A stretch of 64,000 bases of DNA from NCBI GenBank assembly GCA_964016985.1, contig OZ024834.1, forward strand, positions 84,319,911 to 84,383,910, read 5' to 3'. Within the stretch, counting starts at the first letter, position 1, and every line of letters starts with the position of its first letter. Under the pieces are notes generated by a model, which was not told the DNA's origin, did not search any database, and worked only from the letters and a program-made list of their open reading frames with translations. This stretch comes from Anodontia alba (lineage: Eukaryota; Mollusca; Bivalvia; Lucinida; Lucinidae). Below, piece by piece: positions 23,338 to 36,596 of the stretch. The position numbers and the translations under genes are program-made.

Positions 23338-23597
23338 AGAAAAAGTCCATGAAAAGCGTGCATCATCATCGTCTATGGATACAACGCTGTTTATGACAAG
23401 ATATTATTTTGATAGAATTTTGATAAGAGACAGACATTACAAGCGGAGATAGAAGAGAAAGTATTCAGAAGTACTAGAAAGGAGATTTTCGATATATACC
23501 ACCTGCATGTGAACAACTGTAGAGTCCGGTATTTTTTAAGGAGTGAGGTACATGGACTGTATTCTATCGGACAGGAGTGCCAGGAATGCTCGTATAT

Positions 23598-23842
23598 AGA
23601 CGAGTCGGGGCACATAATTTCCTACAAGTCTGCGCATGCGCCTAGCGAAGACTCGGATGCGCATGCGTATCCGCGCTGTCTGATCAGTCTTCGCTGCCCG
23701 TTTGAAGACGCTTTCAATCCTTGACTTAACACAGAGTGCATTGCAAAGACTCTGATCAGACTGCGTGGATGCGCAAGCTGATCTGAATCTGTGCTTGGCG
23801 CACAAACACTTTTGTAGGAAATGCTGTGCCCCGGCTCATATA
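23598..23842. mobile_element. MITE-J copy
   Basis: GAGTCGGGGCACATAATTTC on the left pairs with GGAAATGCTGTGCCCCGGCTC-type sequence on the right. The inside shares CTGATCAGACTGCGTGGATG with MITE-I and P. Confidence 0.75.
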
Positions 23843-23960
23843 TATTAAGAATAGATTTAAGCCGCACCCCGAGGGACGTTGTCTTTGGGCATATACGAAG
23901 AGTAAAAATCCGTATCAGCTCACTTGATATACATCAATTATGTATTATGCTGTATCCAAA

Positions 23961-24324
23961 TACAGCAAAACCTCAATGATTCGAACCCGATAACTCGTTT
24001 ATTATGGCTAACTCGAACTCGTTTTTGAGTCCCAAGAAAATTATCTGGATAGCCTAAGAAAGCAAATATTCATGGATATTACAGGGAAACTTTCTTATAA
24101 TATCATGAAATGTATGTTGTGTGTACTCATTAGAATTCCCTCATCGAGGCGATTCTAATGAGTACACTCAACATACCATTATTATACAGGAAAGACATCC
24201 CTAAATTATATCCATTTGCCCCCTGACCTGGCACTATGCTTAACCCTCAGTGACTCGAACTACCCATGACTCGAACAAATTTACATGGTCCTAAAGATGT
24301 TCGAGCTATTGAGGTTCGACTGTA
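23961..24324. mobile_element. MITE-C copy, TA-flanked
   Basis: TACAGCAAAACCTCAATGAT left and TATTGAGGTTCGACTGTA right. The central palindrome is ACTCATTAGAATTCCCTCAT and its complement at about 24125-24170. Confidence 0.8.
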
Positions 24325-24507
24325 TTCTGTAAACGACCGGACATGGGGCTGCTTACACTATCCCGACACACTGGCGGATCTCTGCCTTTCCTGTCCGCAT
24401 ATGTCCCTTGGGCACAGTTGTACAGGGCGCGGCACAGGGCGCGGCACATAAGTATCAGCGTGTAACATGAAATACATGTACCTGATTTTAAAACTCATTA
24501 AAAGATG

Positions 24508-24875
24508 CAGTATAACCTCAGTGACCCGAACATCTTTGGGACCATGAAAATTTATTCGAGACATGGGTAATTCGAGCCACGGAGGGTTAATCATGACGCC
24601 AAGTCAGGAAGCAAATGACGATAATTTAAGGTCTTTCTGATCTTCTATACAATAATGGTATGTTAAGTGTACTCATTAGAATCGCTTCGATGTGGCGATT
24701 CTAATGAGTACATACATAACACATTTTCATGATAAAATTAAATAATTTCCTTATAATATATCCCTAAATATTCTTTTTCTTCACCTATCGGAAGAATTTC
24801 CTAGGTACTCGAAAATTAGTTCGAACCATCCATGGTAAAGGAGCTATTCATGTTCGAGACATTGAGGCTTTACTG
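24508..24875. mobile_element. MITE-C copy
   Basis: CAGTATAACCTCAGTGACCC left, GAGACATTGAGGCTTTACTG right. Centre ACTCATTAGAATCGCTTCGA with complement. Positions 24325-24507, between the two C copies, hold nothing I recognise. Confidence 0.8.
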
Positions 24876-25168
24876 TGTGTTTTATTCATTTTGCTATGGT
24901 TGTTTTCTAATATCATTTTGTCAACTACAGCATTTTCGCCTAGATACATCGTTTGAAAGTGGTTCATACAGAGATTCAAATGTACAGGTTTCTGTATAAT
25001 GTTGATATTAGCTAACTGCAAAGATGCTACGTCTGCAATTGCTCTGTTTGTACCATTGGCAGAGCTAATGTCTTTTTTATGGCCTTATAACATTTGTTGC
25101 TTTTGACACTTGGGAAGCCTTTCCTTTGTGGGCATGCCCTTTTTCTGATAGAACGTGTCTTTTGCAGA

Positions 25169-25507
25169 TACAGTAGACTCTCGTTATCTAGACTTCGCTT
25201 ATCTCGAATAACCACTGATCTCGAAGTGAAAATCTGGTCCCAGTTTAAACATGAAACTCTAACAGGTAACAAAATACTGTGGAAAAAGAGGAGAAATTGC
25301 TCCTAAAGAGTATTTTTTCCTCTCTTCCACAATATTTTCTACATATCTATAACTGCAGGAGACAAATTACATATTTATTTGTGAAACGTTGTTGTTCGAT
25401 TTGTTTGTTTTTTTCCGCTCAATTCTGCAAATCTGATATGTCGAGGTACGGATACCTCGAAATATCTGAGAGTCCCTTGGACTTGGAGATAACGAGAGTC
25501 GACTGTA
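25169..25507. mobile_element. MITE-D copy, TA-flanked
   Basis: TACAGTAGACTCTCGTTATC left and GATAACGAGAGTCGACTGTA right, with the family's GGAGAAATTGCTCC inner palindrome. Confidence 0.85.
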
Positions 25508-25854
25508 TATATTTTTTTATTTCAGAGACCTGAGGTTTCTTATGTCTCCTCATAATCGGCTGATTGAAATTGTATTAGAGTATGCGTCTGTAGAATTTCT
25601 CAGCTAAATAAGCCACGGAGAAAGGAAAACATTTACAAAATCATCAGAATTTTCTGCTTTTAAAATTGACATCTCTCTTGTCATGGACAACAGCTCTTTT
25701 GCTGGCTGTACAAAGTAAACATTTTAAAATAAAATTTGTTGTTTTTCTTTGCTTACCAACCAATACGTATTTGACTGCATAAGCCTCAAATACTTATCAC
25801 AACGTACGTGAATCAGAAACCTTCACCCTAGTCTTGCTGAACTCGGATATTCCC

Positions 25855-26650
25855 TGATTTTGCAAACAGTGTAGATCCAGATCAGTTGGCTTCTGAAGAA
25901 GCCAACTGATCTGGATCTGCACTGTTTGTCATTCAGTATGTGTATTTGCATCAACAACCTGGATCAGGCAATGTGATTGGTTGACAATTAGAAGTGGGTG
26001 TGGCATCTTAATTTATTCAGCAAGGGTAAACAATGCTCTCAAGAAGTTAAGATATCTGAATTAATCCAACATGGTTATTGCATTACTGGAAATTTTGTAG
26101 AAGAAAATCAACCACTGTTTATTTCTTCTTGAGCAAGAAGCTATGTTCAGCTTGCTAAGAACTTCTTGAGCATGAAGCTATGCTCAGCTTGCTTAGAACT
26201 TCTTCCTGAGTAAAAAGCTATGTTCAGCTTGCTAACCCTTTCTGTAACTTTGGAGCTTCATTCTACAGCAAATGAAATACAGAACAGACACAGTTTTATA
26301 TAATTTTCTTTAATTAAAGGAACTGACAGAAACTAATGTACAAAAACATATTGATTATTCCTAAATCTAAGTATTAGAATATCTCAAATAACATGTCGTA
26401 TTTACCCTTAGTAACTGGACACACAAACTTAAGCAAACAGCGAGGCTCCTACAGCAGTCTAATCAAGGTCTTAATCATGCTAAATAAATTAAGATGCAAC
26501 AACCACTTCTAATATTCAGCCAATCAGATTATTTGACCCAGGTTGTTGATACAAATTTATGTACTGAATGACAAACAGTGCAGATCCCAATCAGTTGGCT
26601 TCTTCAGATCTGGATCTACACTGTTTGCAAAGGCAGGGCATATCCAGGTT
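25855..26650. mobile_element. Pair of MITE-N copies in inverted orientation
   Basis: 25862-26031 and 26480-26631 are reverse complements (hairpin CCAGATCAGTTGGCTTC plus GTGATTGGTTGACAATTAG-type sequence). Between them, 26115-26240, is a threefold ~45-bp repeat with AGCTATGTTCAGCTTGCTAA. A single MITE-N copy lies at 41770-41975. Confidence 0.65.
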
Positions 26651-26734
26651 CAGCAGGACCAGGGTTAACCGTTTCCCATTCTGCCAGATCATTTTAAGCA
26701 TCAGTTAAAATTTGGATACATGTCTAACTATGTC

Positions 26735-27008
26735 GTATTTTGGGCAAATATGGTATAAGATGTGCAATTCGCAAAAAGGGACCTTATGCAATTTGCAAAC
26801 AATGCAGGCCCTGATCTGTGCATTCTGGGGTTTCGTTGTCAGCTTACAGAATCAATGGAAATTGTTAGTTTATACTGACTTAACAGAGAATGCTCAGATC
26901 AGACTGTATGGATGTGCAAGTTGGTCCAGTAAATTGAATAAGGGCCATTTTCCTGCATTGAGCATCATAAAGCAAATGGAACCAGAATATAGAGCTTACT
27001 GCTGTAAT
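26735..27008. mobile_element. MITE-P copy (decayed)
   Basis: AAAAGGGACCTTATGCAATT, GCAGGCCCTGATCTG and CAGATCAGACTGTATGGATG recur at 46675-46850, 47620-47730 and 61345-61470. The 110-codon open frame here is inside this repeat. Confidence 0.5.
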
Positions 27009-27210
27009 TACATATTTGGTCACTTTAAACTCCCAACCACATGAACCGATTGATTTTACTACCCCTTGGGATGAGCAACAGTCTACACTTTGATCAGCTA
27101 CTACATACTCTGGTGTCTGATCTGAGTCTATACTGTTTACCCAGACCTGTCCATCAGAATACTTGGTATAAATACTATATCTGATTGCCTTATGTCATAG
27201 GCACCTGACA

Positions 27211-27365
27211 GATGATGATGTTTTGGTGTTTTACGTCCCTTTCAACATTATTTAAGCCATAACAAAACAATGGGGCTCCACAAAGGAATGTTGTTGACCC
27301 TATTGGGGGTCAAACCTACAACCTCTTGATCACCAGTCGGATGCATATCCAACTGAGCCACTCTG
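27211..27365 (-). mobile_element. SINE-3, tRNA-derived, antisense
   Basis: On the minus strand it has a box-A-like GTGGCTCAGTTGGATATGC, a box-B-like TAGGTTTGACCCCC, then a tail TTGAAAGGGACGTAAAACAC. Tail fragments recur at 29118-29165 (-) and 39458-39495 (+). Confidence 0.7.
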
Positions 27366-27590
27366 CAGTGTTTGATCTGGTTTAGCACTATTTGCTTAAG
27401 CCTGCTGTCTGAATACAGTGAATGCAATGAGAAGCATCTAATGAGGGCATTATTTTTTTTGCAAAAACTCAGAAATGGGCTGTATCAAGTGAAAAAAAGA
27501 CTTCGAGCACGCCCAAAATGTGCAGATTCATATCATTCTGTATGTGTTCAGTCTCATTTGGCCAACTGCTCTCCAGTGAAACAATCTATA

Positions 27591-27808
27591 TACACCACCG
27601 TTATAACGGTTCGTTATAACACGGTTTTGGATATAACACTGTTCAAAGATGGATCCCAAAAATGGATAGATTATATTGAAAAATGATCATAAAATGGTCA
27701 TTTTTCAATATAATCTATACATTTTTGTTTGGATATAACACGGTTGTTTAACTAACACGGTTTATGCTATGGACCCCAACAATAGTGTTATAAAGAGGTT
27801 GTGGTGTA
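27591..27808. mobile_element. MITE-E copy, TA ends
   Basis: TACACCACCGTTATAACGG left and AAAGAGGTTGTGGTGTA right. Central hairpin GATTATATTGAAAAATGATC at 27668-27720. Confidence 0.8.
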
Positions 27809-28376
27809 GTATCCAATAATTCTGTTTGCGGACAGCTAAGACCCTGATTAGATTGCACGGATGTGCAGACGGATCTCTGCCTTTGCTGTCAGTGTATGCC
27901 CGACAGACTCATTTTCGCTTGACACAGCCCAAATATCATGAAATGCGGCGCCTTAACAAGTCCTGTGGCACAGGTTTGCCAGGATCTTCACTATTCAAAT
28001 ACATGTATTCAAATCTGTAAAACTTTACCACACAAGATCCCATATACTCGCCTATCAATATTGAAGACCCTGGAATTCACAGGCAATACATAAGGTATGT
28101 AGCACAGTTCCAGGTAAGGTCATAAGTGAGGTGATCTTTAGAAGAATTTTCATTTTTGAACCAAAACATATCTTGTGGTTACTCACTGGGACTGTCTCAG
28201 AGAAATGATTCCAAGGAATTTCCATAAGGTATCTTAATGCAAAAATAACAAATAGATTCTAAAATGAACGGCCCTAGAGAGCAATGAATACACTCAAGAA
28301 ACCGAAAACAGTTGAAGTGTCAAGTTTTTTCGTAACCAGACAAGTAACTTTGGCCAATTATCTTCCAGAATGTATC

Positions 28377-28382
28377 TTTATT
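28377..28382 (-). terminator. Candidate POLR2L poly(A) signal AATAAA
   Basis: AATAAA on the minus strand about 290 nt after the POLR2L stop. It is the nearest canonical hexamer I found. Confidence 0.35.
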
Positions 28383-28464
28383 TGGAACTATGATAGTTCT
28401 ATGCATTGCAATTCACAGATGACTGGTTAAGGAGAAATATTTAATGACAATTCTGAGATAATTT

Positions 28465-28565
28465 TCTCCAGTTCTCCATAAAAACATACATTGTGGGTAC
28501 TCATTGGCAAGGCGATGCTTACCAGTACCCACTACATATATTTTCATGGAGTGATAAAAAAATCA
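28465..28565. mobile_element. Decayed MITE-B, central part
   Basis: TTTTCTCCAGTTCTCCATAA, AACATACATTGTGGGTACTC and GTACCCACTACATATATTTT. The centre is mutated (ATTGGCAAGGCGATGCTTAC). It would lie in the POLR2L 3' UTR if the poly(A) site is right. Confidence 0.55.
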
Positions 28566-28672
28566 TCCTAGAATTATCACCAAACACTTCTTAACAAGTT
28601 ATCTTGTCTTCATTCACAATTTTCTGTTCTTATTGTGGCAGCAAACAGTCAGTGTTCATTTTTTTTTCTTCG

Positions 28673-30366
<1,694 letters not shown>

Positions 30367-30436
30367 CTTAATAACCTGCAATAATTATAAATACAAGTTA
30401 AGTGGGTACATTTGTATAACAAGTGTAAACAAGACC

Positions 30437-30628
30437 CGTAACTCCAGATAAGATACTTTTTTCAACTAACAATATTAATATTTTTTTTATTTCTCCATGA
30501 AAACATATGTTGTTGGTGCTCATTAGAAGTGCCTCATCAAGGCACTTCTAATGAGTACCCAAAACATATGCTTTAGAGCAGAAATAAGAAAAAATATTTG
30601 CATAAGAACTCTTATCTGGAGCTATGAA
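30437..30628. mobile_element. MITE-B copy upstream of POLR2L
   Basis: GTAACTCCAGATAAGATAC left and CTTATCTGGAGCTATGAA right. Centre CTCATTAGAAGTGCCTCATC and its complement, intact. Confidence 0.85.
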
Positions 30629-30839
30629 CACAACTATGACTGCCAGTGATGGGAGAGATCAGTAAATGAAAGCTGGCCTTCTCATACAAATTGTTCCAAA
30701 TAGTCAAAGTTTGTTTGGGCATTTACGAGGTTCCCTTGTTGCAATCTATAGATAAGAGAGTAGCTGTAGCAAAGTGCTTGTTACAGGTTTTGCAGTGGAC
30801 TGTGGCTGTCTCATTGTATTTGCATGATTAGGTTTAGTC

Positions 30840-31257
30840 TGAGAGTGTATTTGTGCATAGTTTTAAAATCCATGATTCCTCTGTTCTGAGCCGAATGTTT
30901 ATATTTCCGGTTGTTTGTATCAATATTGCCATGAAAATATCGTTGACTGTGTGACAGTCAGTGGTGAGTGGTGCAAAATGAGCTTAATGACTTTTCCCCT
31001 GTCTGATGTCCACTAAATGTGTCCCAAATCGTTTGTTAAACATATTTGTTGATTGTCCTGTAGACGTATTACAGACCACATTTTATGCAGGAAAGTAGGT
31101 AAACTGTATTTTTGTATTTACAGTTATAACATCCTCTAATGGGGATTTCTTCTTTGTTTGTCCAGAACATGATCGAGGTTGACTGTTTCATGAAGGGACA
31201 AGATTTACAGGGTGTATCGACGGGGCCTGATCCTCTAGCTCCCCAAACTGGGTTCAA
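30840..31257 (-). pseudogene. Penelope-like element GIY-YIG endonuclease remnant
   Basis: On the minus strand: C-K-S-C-P-F-M-K, then TNKEEIPIRGCYNCKYKNTV, YLLSCIKCGL, a stop in place of Gln, then YVYRTINK. Lower down come fragments like VTI..NN-R-K and MDFKTMHKYTLRLNL. The order Cys knuckle, N-C-x-x-x-N-V-V-Y-L-x-x-C-x-x-C-G-x-x-Y-V-G and terminal W-I-x-x-L-x-T-x-x-P-x-G-L-N is that of the GIY-YIG domain carried by Penelope-like retroelements. Several stops and shifts show it is dead. No reverse transcriptase part is seen nearby. Confidence 0.55.
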
Positions 31258-33050
31258 GTCTGATCTAACTAAATTTTGTTGGTTAATTGCTCTCCTGTTG
31301 ATGACAAAAAAGTTTACTATCTAGTATATAATCTGGAGCTCTCCACATGTACTATGGATATGTGTTTATTGAATGTCCAAATCAGGCCAACTGGGGGTTG
31401 TGTGGGTTAAATGTTGATGTAAAAGGTATAAGGTTACTTTTCTGATTAACTGGTTTGCTACGTACATGTATGTCTAAATAGATGACTGGTCCTTCGCAAA
31501 GGCCTTGTTTATGGCATCTATGAGAATCAGGTACTCTCTAATTGGAGGTCACAAGATGAATTTACAATGATCATTCAGAAGATGCAAAAAAAAGTTTTTG
31601 AAACACACTCACTGGTGTTTCTCTTCACTGAATGCCGCCCAGGACTAGGTGTTGCGGATACCCAGCTGCTTATGATATTTATGGGGAGCCCCGCAGCAGC
31701 TGTTTGTGATATTTAGCACAAATGTAACCATAGAAAGACGATTTACTTGTAAACTGACATTCACCACATAGCAGAGGTATTAAAATTCTAAGTGTACGAA
31801 TCTGCAACCTGTACGAAAGTAACCTGTCACTCTACTTGTTCAACGACATGGCATTTGAAACATGTTTAAACTTACTGTGGTTAACCTTTGTACAATAATG
31901 ACGATATAACGTGTGTGGGGTAAAACCACGTCTATTTAGAATAGCAGGCCGTGTTTTAAAAGCGTTTCTTCCACATTTTTTCAGTTGCGCATGTTTTTTC
32001 TGTTCTTGTCAGGCAATGGAAAAACTAGACTGGTTATCGTTCTGCTATTGATACGATAAGTCGTTTCCATATAAACCTCCGATAGATTGAGCTCAGTATG
32101 TGTTTTGTCCCCAAGATCTACTCGAGTAGCTGTGATTGGCAATAGGAGATTACCTGTGAAATGACTAACAGTTCACAACAGACCAGAAGTTAAATACAAA
32201 GAGATGTGAATTTTATATATCCGTTTTTCTAAAAAAAAAAAATAATAATAATAAAACATAGGCTACAAAAGATAGGAAATGAGATATTAATTAATAACAG
32301 GGGCGGAGTCAGAGGAGATTCAATCGACCCCACCACCACCACCACCACCTTTACTCAAAATTTTATTTTCATGGGAAATTCGATAAATTTTGGATACCGT
32401 GTTTACCCTAAATGTTCACACCCTTTACTTTTTATCCTTATACTTATCTTCAAGAAGCCAATTTAATTACCTATGAATGTGTATAAAATTGATGGATGAG
32501 TGGCAAACAGTGTAGACCCTGATCAGACGCCGCGTTCTGCGGCGTCTAATCTGGGACTACACTGTTTGCTCAGGCTTGTCTTTCCGAATACGTAGAGTAA
32601 GTACGCTAATTTAATCAAATCGAACCTCCTCAGAAAGATCTACATTGAATAAGGCTTTTTAATAAGCAAGAAAGAGGTAAATTTAGTAAAGACATGAAGT
32701 AGCAAAAAATATGATGAGCAAGAGCTTCCTTTTTTTAGTCTGATTGGTAGCTGCATAAAAACTATGCTGAAATATTTTCACACCATGCATGTTTGTTCCC
32801 TTTTTAGTTCATCTTTTAAAGATTCATCAAAATAAAAACATTATGAATATGGATTATTATTATTATTATTACAATAGCGAGAACATACTGATCTGCACAC
32901 AGATGTCAGTATCAGAAGCTGAATTACCCATCTCTGTTGTTACTTGGCGGAAACTTGAACGCGCGCGTGTGTTTGAGTGTGTGTTTTCCATGTGATAACT
33001 TGAAACTGGCGTACTTGCAACCTTCCGTGTTGATCATAAGCGTTAACCTC
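31258..33050 (+). other. Gene-free stretch with one composite repeat
   Basis: 31258-32298 shows nothing I recognise. 32299-32660 is the second copy of the composite element at 22741 (GGGGCGGAGTCAGAGGAG, a (CCA)n run at about 32325-32348, MITE-F hairpin 32503-32570). A (TTA)n run lies at 32853-32871. Confidence 0.5.
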
Positions 33051-33089
33051 ACCATCTCATTTTTGCTAGTGTCTTCAGTAGTGAATCGG

Positions 33090-34842
33090 ATGCCGCGAAC
33101 TAGATTTATTAGACCCCCGATTAGACCCATAACCGGGGTATATCAAGACAAAGACGTATTGTATAAGATATATATAAAGCTTCACTTGACTTAAATGATT
33201 TTTGTACCATTGTTGTTCCTCAGGGCTGGAAATCAGGCAATGCTTACCAATTTTCAAGAAAGTACGAAGAACGTTGCCGACCAATTAAAGGCCTATGAGT
33301 TTAAGATGTGTGGTGAGTAAATTCATTACGAAAACACGCCTATTCAAATATATAGAAAATTCCACCTCCAAAAACTGAAAATTTTCAGATAAAAAAGTCT
33401 GATATTTTTATATTTCTGCTCAAAACATAGATTGTGGGTACTCGTTAGAACCGTCTCGTTGAGGCGATTCTAACGAGTACCCACTGTCTATGTTTTTAGC
33501 AGAAATAAGAAAAATATTGTATAACCCTGTAAACCCCAGTTTTTCTATATAAAAGTGGGGTTTAAGGGGGTCAATATTATATAGGCATGTTTTCGTGATG
33601 ATTATTTGAAATGATAATATCTCACTTGGGTTCAAACGATTTAGACAGTGACAAAAACTGTAGCTTCATAACAGTTCGATCAACCACACTTCAATTATTG
33701 AAAGTCATAGACCACTGGACTGAAATTTTAAGGCGAATATGGTGAGATCAAATTAACGCTTATTATGACAATGTACCCCATCCTAGGATATTAGAAAAGA
33801 CGAAAGACTATAGGATAAGTGTTCAAACTTGTAATGGGTGGAAGAGTTTCTTAAAAGTCGGAAACAGAGTTAATCGAATTCGTTCGGCAACATTTATGGA
33901 TTTTATTCAACATAGCAACCAGTTGCAAGTGGAATACAACTGTATAACCTGTCTAAGGCAATGCCTATGGGAGAGCAAAAAAGTGTTTGCTTAAGACAGG
34001 CGCTTGCTTAATATACACTTAAATATTTCTATATATTTTCTTTTCAATGGATTTGAAAAAGTGACTTTTTAATGCACGTTTTGCTTAATACAGGTGGCCT
34101 TTAAGACAAGTTTGAATGTTCAAGGTAAATCTCTTGGACTGATAGTGTATACTCGAAAGCATATAACTGTTCGCAGACGATACCAAACAGTACCGTGAAA
34201 TTTTATCATTTGGTTCAAAATGATCTAGAAAACTTATTTGTTGGTCACAGCTATAGCTACTAAAGTTTCATCCAGAAACTGGTAAGGAACTTGGCACTAA
34301 AACAAGAAATGTGGACATTCATAATCACTATAATCTTTACAAAATATAGTGGCGAAGAAGTAAATGTAAATTCAAGAAATGATGATGATTGGATATGTAA
34401 CGAAAAAAAAAAATCAATCCTGTTATATATAATTGTAAAGCATCCATCTCAAACCTCGAGAAAGAAAGATTGAGTCGTCAATATAATAAAGAGGAGTAGG
34501 GTATTACGACAATTTCAATTGCATTTGATAACTGGAATCAATATCTAACACTGGAAATTTAAAACCCAACAGTACATATAATCCTAAATTAAAATTTTAA
34601 TACATACCAGGAGAGGCGAAACATACCAACATAGCACCACCCACTCAACCCCCACCCCCCCCCCCCCTCCCCCACCCCATATATATATCCTATACTACAT
34701 TTTAACTCTGAAATCAGTAAATGCAGCCCCTGTTTAACTGCAGATTTTGATTTTGACATCTCATTTATTTCCTCTCCCCTCTCTACCTCCCCACCCAGGT
34801 ACAGAGTGCATGGTATACCAAGAAATTAGTGTCCGCGGCTAA
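33090..34842 (+). CDS. Candidate small spliced gene or terminal exons (unassigned)
   Basis: Splice-like signals: acceptor tgttgttcctcag before 33234, donor GTGAGT at 33313, and an excellent acceptor (TTTCCTCTCCCCTCTCTACC, then tccccacccag) before 34799. One frame crosses both: AGNQAMLTNFQESTKNVADQ, LKAYEFKMC, joined in phase to GTECMVYQEISVRG and TAA at 34840-34842. An earlier ATG frame (33090-33137, MPRTRFIRPPIRPITG, donor gtatat) joins in a different phase and would stop at 33308. No family recognised; it may be spurious. Confidence 0.22.
33325..33600. mobile_element. MITE-A copy
   Basis: ATTACGAAAACACGCCTATT left, GGCATGTTTTCGTGATG right. The centre GAACCGTCTCGTTGAGGCGA has slightly decayed pairing. 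Confidence 0.85.
33945..34122. mobile_element. MITE-K copy
   Basis: CTGTCTAAGGCAATGCCTAT and AGGTGGCCTTTAAGACAAGT match the copy at 22881-23053. Related ends carry CAGTCAAACTTGTCC plus TA, a Tc1/mariner sign. Confidence 0.5.
34648..34677 (+). repeat. C-rich run
   Basis: Long C tract with A and T interruptions (CAACCCCCACCCC onward); G-quadruplex potential on the other strand. Confidence 0.85.
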
Positions 34843-35825
34843 GTTACTAACAGCCTAAGAATACTATACTAATAGTGGAGGTAAATCATTGTTATAGAAA
34901 CGCTTTAATCTGCCTATCGTGTTTTAAAATAAGCATTTGCGTGATATCGTTGATGTCGATGACCAGTCTGTTATTTGTTCACAGATGGCTGACTTTGTTG
35001 TCCCTTTTAATATAAAAAAAATGGTCTGAAAGTTCTCGAAAAAAAGAGGCATTTGCTCTTCTTGTCATCTCCTTTTTTGACAGTCTGCAGGTTAAATGTT
35101 AATAATAAGTCATTTTGACACAGAGCATCACACCGTTTCCTCTTTACTTAAGATGAAAGGCCCATTAATCCTAATGCAGACGATGGATGTTTTGAAAACT
35201 GGTTTGACAAGTTTTGGGGATAGTGCTAAATTTAGAACAAATTTTCATTCATCTGAAAACATAGTGGTGCATGGGCGAAGTCGAGTAGGATAGACAGAAG
35301 GTAAGACAAACTTCAGTGTATTACAAAATTAATGTTTGGCAGTTGCAAATCTTGGACTTGACAATCTGAATCTTATGGGGTATATCAGACATTTATAGTT
35401 TGTAAGAAATTTGTGTAATGCAAAGACGTACAGAACAGCTGAGTTTGTTGGTGTTGAGAATGGTCAACTGCTGACAGCTTGATGTAAACATGGATAGGAG
35501 GTAGATAGCCTGCAGGTAAGCACTCTGACTTGTAGGCCAAGTTAATGGGTTTGGAACCCTGCTAGGGTTGTGAGATTGTTTTTCTATCACTAGCATACCT
35601 TGTTCATGTTCAGTAAGACTGGAGGTCTAGTAAAAAGTGCACATGTACACAGTGACACTAAATGTGAGTGGGTGATTCGGTAGATTAATTTATGAAAGTA
35701 AGGTTGTACAAATGCATGCACAAATACACATCACAGGTGCAATGTTACTGAAATACAGTTGAAGCAGCTGTAAAACTTCAGACCACTACCTTTGCCACAC
35801 ATCAAGAACAAAAGCATTATTTACA

Positions 35826-36172
35826 GAGCTCCAGTTAAGGCACTTTTTTCAACTAAAACATTGTTTTTTCTTATTTCTACAATTAGAAAACATGTTGTGG
35901 GTACCTGTTATAAGTACCATACCAAGGCATTTCTAATGGGTACCCACAATATATGTTTTCATTATAATTTTTCTAAGACCAAATGGAAAGTTCATAGCTC
36001 CAGGTAAGAGGTATATCATAAATATTTTTCCATTAATACCATGTTGTGGTACTCATTAAAATGCCTCATTGAGGTGCTTCTAACAAGAACCCAGAACATA
36101 TGTTTTTATGTATAAGCAAGAAAAAATAAGAGTATTTTTGGTTGAAAATAAAAGGCTACTCTGAAGCTACAT
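35826..36172. mobile_element. Two head-to-tail MITE-B copies
   Basis: The first ends TTCATAGCTCCAGGTAAGAG, which also serves as the start of the second (it ends TACTCTGAAGCTACATG). The centres are partly decayed (AAGTACCATACCAAGGCATT; ATGCCTCATTGAGGTGC). Confidence 0.65.
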
Positions 36173-36235
36173 GTACATGTATGCTAGTTTTTATCCCCAA
36201 AATTAGTCAGTCTTAAAACTTGTGTTTATTCACCT

Positions 36236-36466
36236 GGGCCCAGTTGTTCAAAGCATCATTAGCATAACAAGCTTGTTAGTGTTCAAAATGTTAACTATTC
36301 TAGTAAGTACAATATCTAATTCGCCGGTATTTTTGCTGAAAAAAATGTGAGTAGCTGAGCTACTCACATTTTTACAGCAAAAATATTAGCATATATGCCA
36401 TATTAATGATCAAAGTTTTAACAATATGTTAACTCACAACATCATTAGTTTTGAACAACTGGGCCC
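36236..36466. mobile_element. MITE-G copy
   Basis: GGGCCCAGTTGTTCAAAGCA left and GTTTTGAACAACTGGGCCC right. Central palindrome TGTGAGTAGCTGAGCTACTC near 36345. Copy two at 61080-61322. Confidence 0.85.
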
Positions 36467-36533
36467 TGGTTATGATATTAAGCTTCAGATATAATTTTTA
36501 CAATGTGATTTATTTCAGCAGCCAGCTATCAAC

Positions 36534-36596
36534 ATGTCAGCTGGGGGACTGAGAACAGCAAAATGGCTGTTTGTGCTATGCAATATCTTGTTTCTG
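36534..36596 (+). CDS. Tetraspanin exon 1 (start, TM1 first half)
   Basis: MSAGGLRTAKWLFVLCNILF then L; donor gtgagt. The ATG is preceded by ATCAAC. Confidence 0.88.

Larger units (their letters stand above)
34843..36518 (+). other. Upstream flank of the tetraspanin gene
   Basis: Two adjacent MITE-B copies (35826-36003 and 36003-36172) and MITE-G (36236-36466). I find no TATA box or CpG-rich promoter. A 5' non-coding exon may exist, because tatttcag precedes CAGCCAGCTATCAAC-ATG. Confidence 0.45.

Noticed and set aside
26712..27044. 110-codon frame starting MDTCLTMSYFG
   Set aside because: It coincides with a MITE-P copy and no similar frame is open in the other P copies.
33325..33600. MITE palindromes as microRNA precursors
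   Set aside because: Stems are multi-copy transposon centres, too long and too perfect. Only the single-copy hairpin at 42668 was kept as worth testing.
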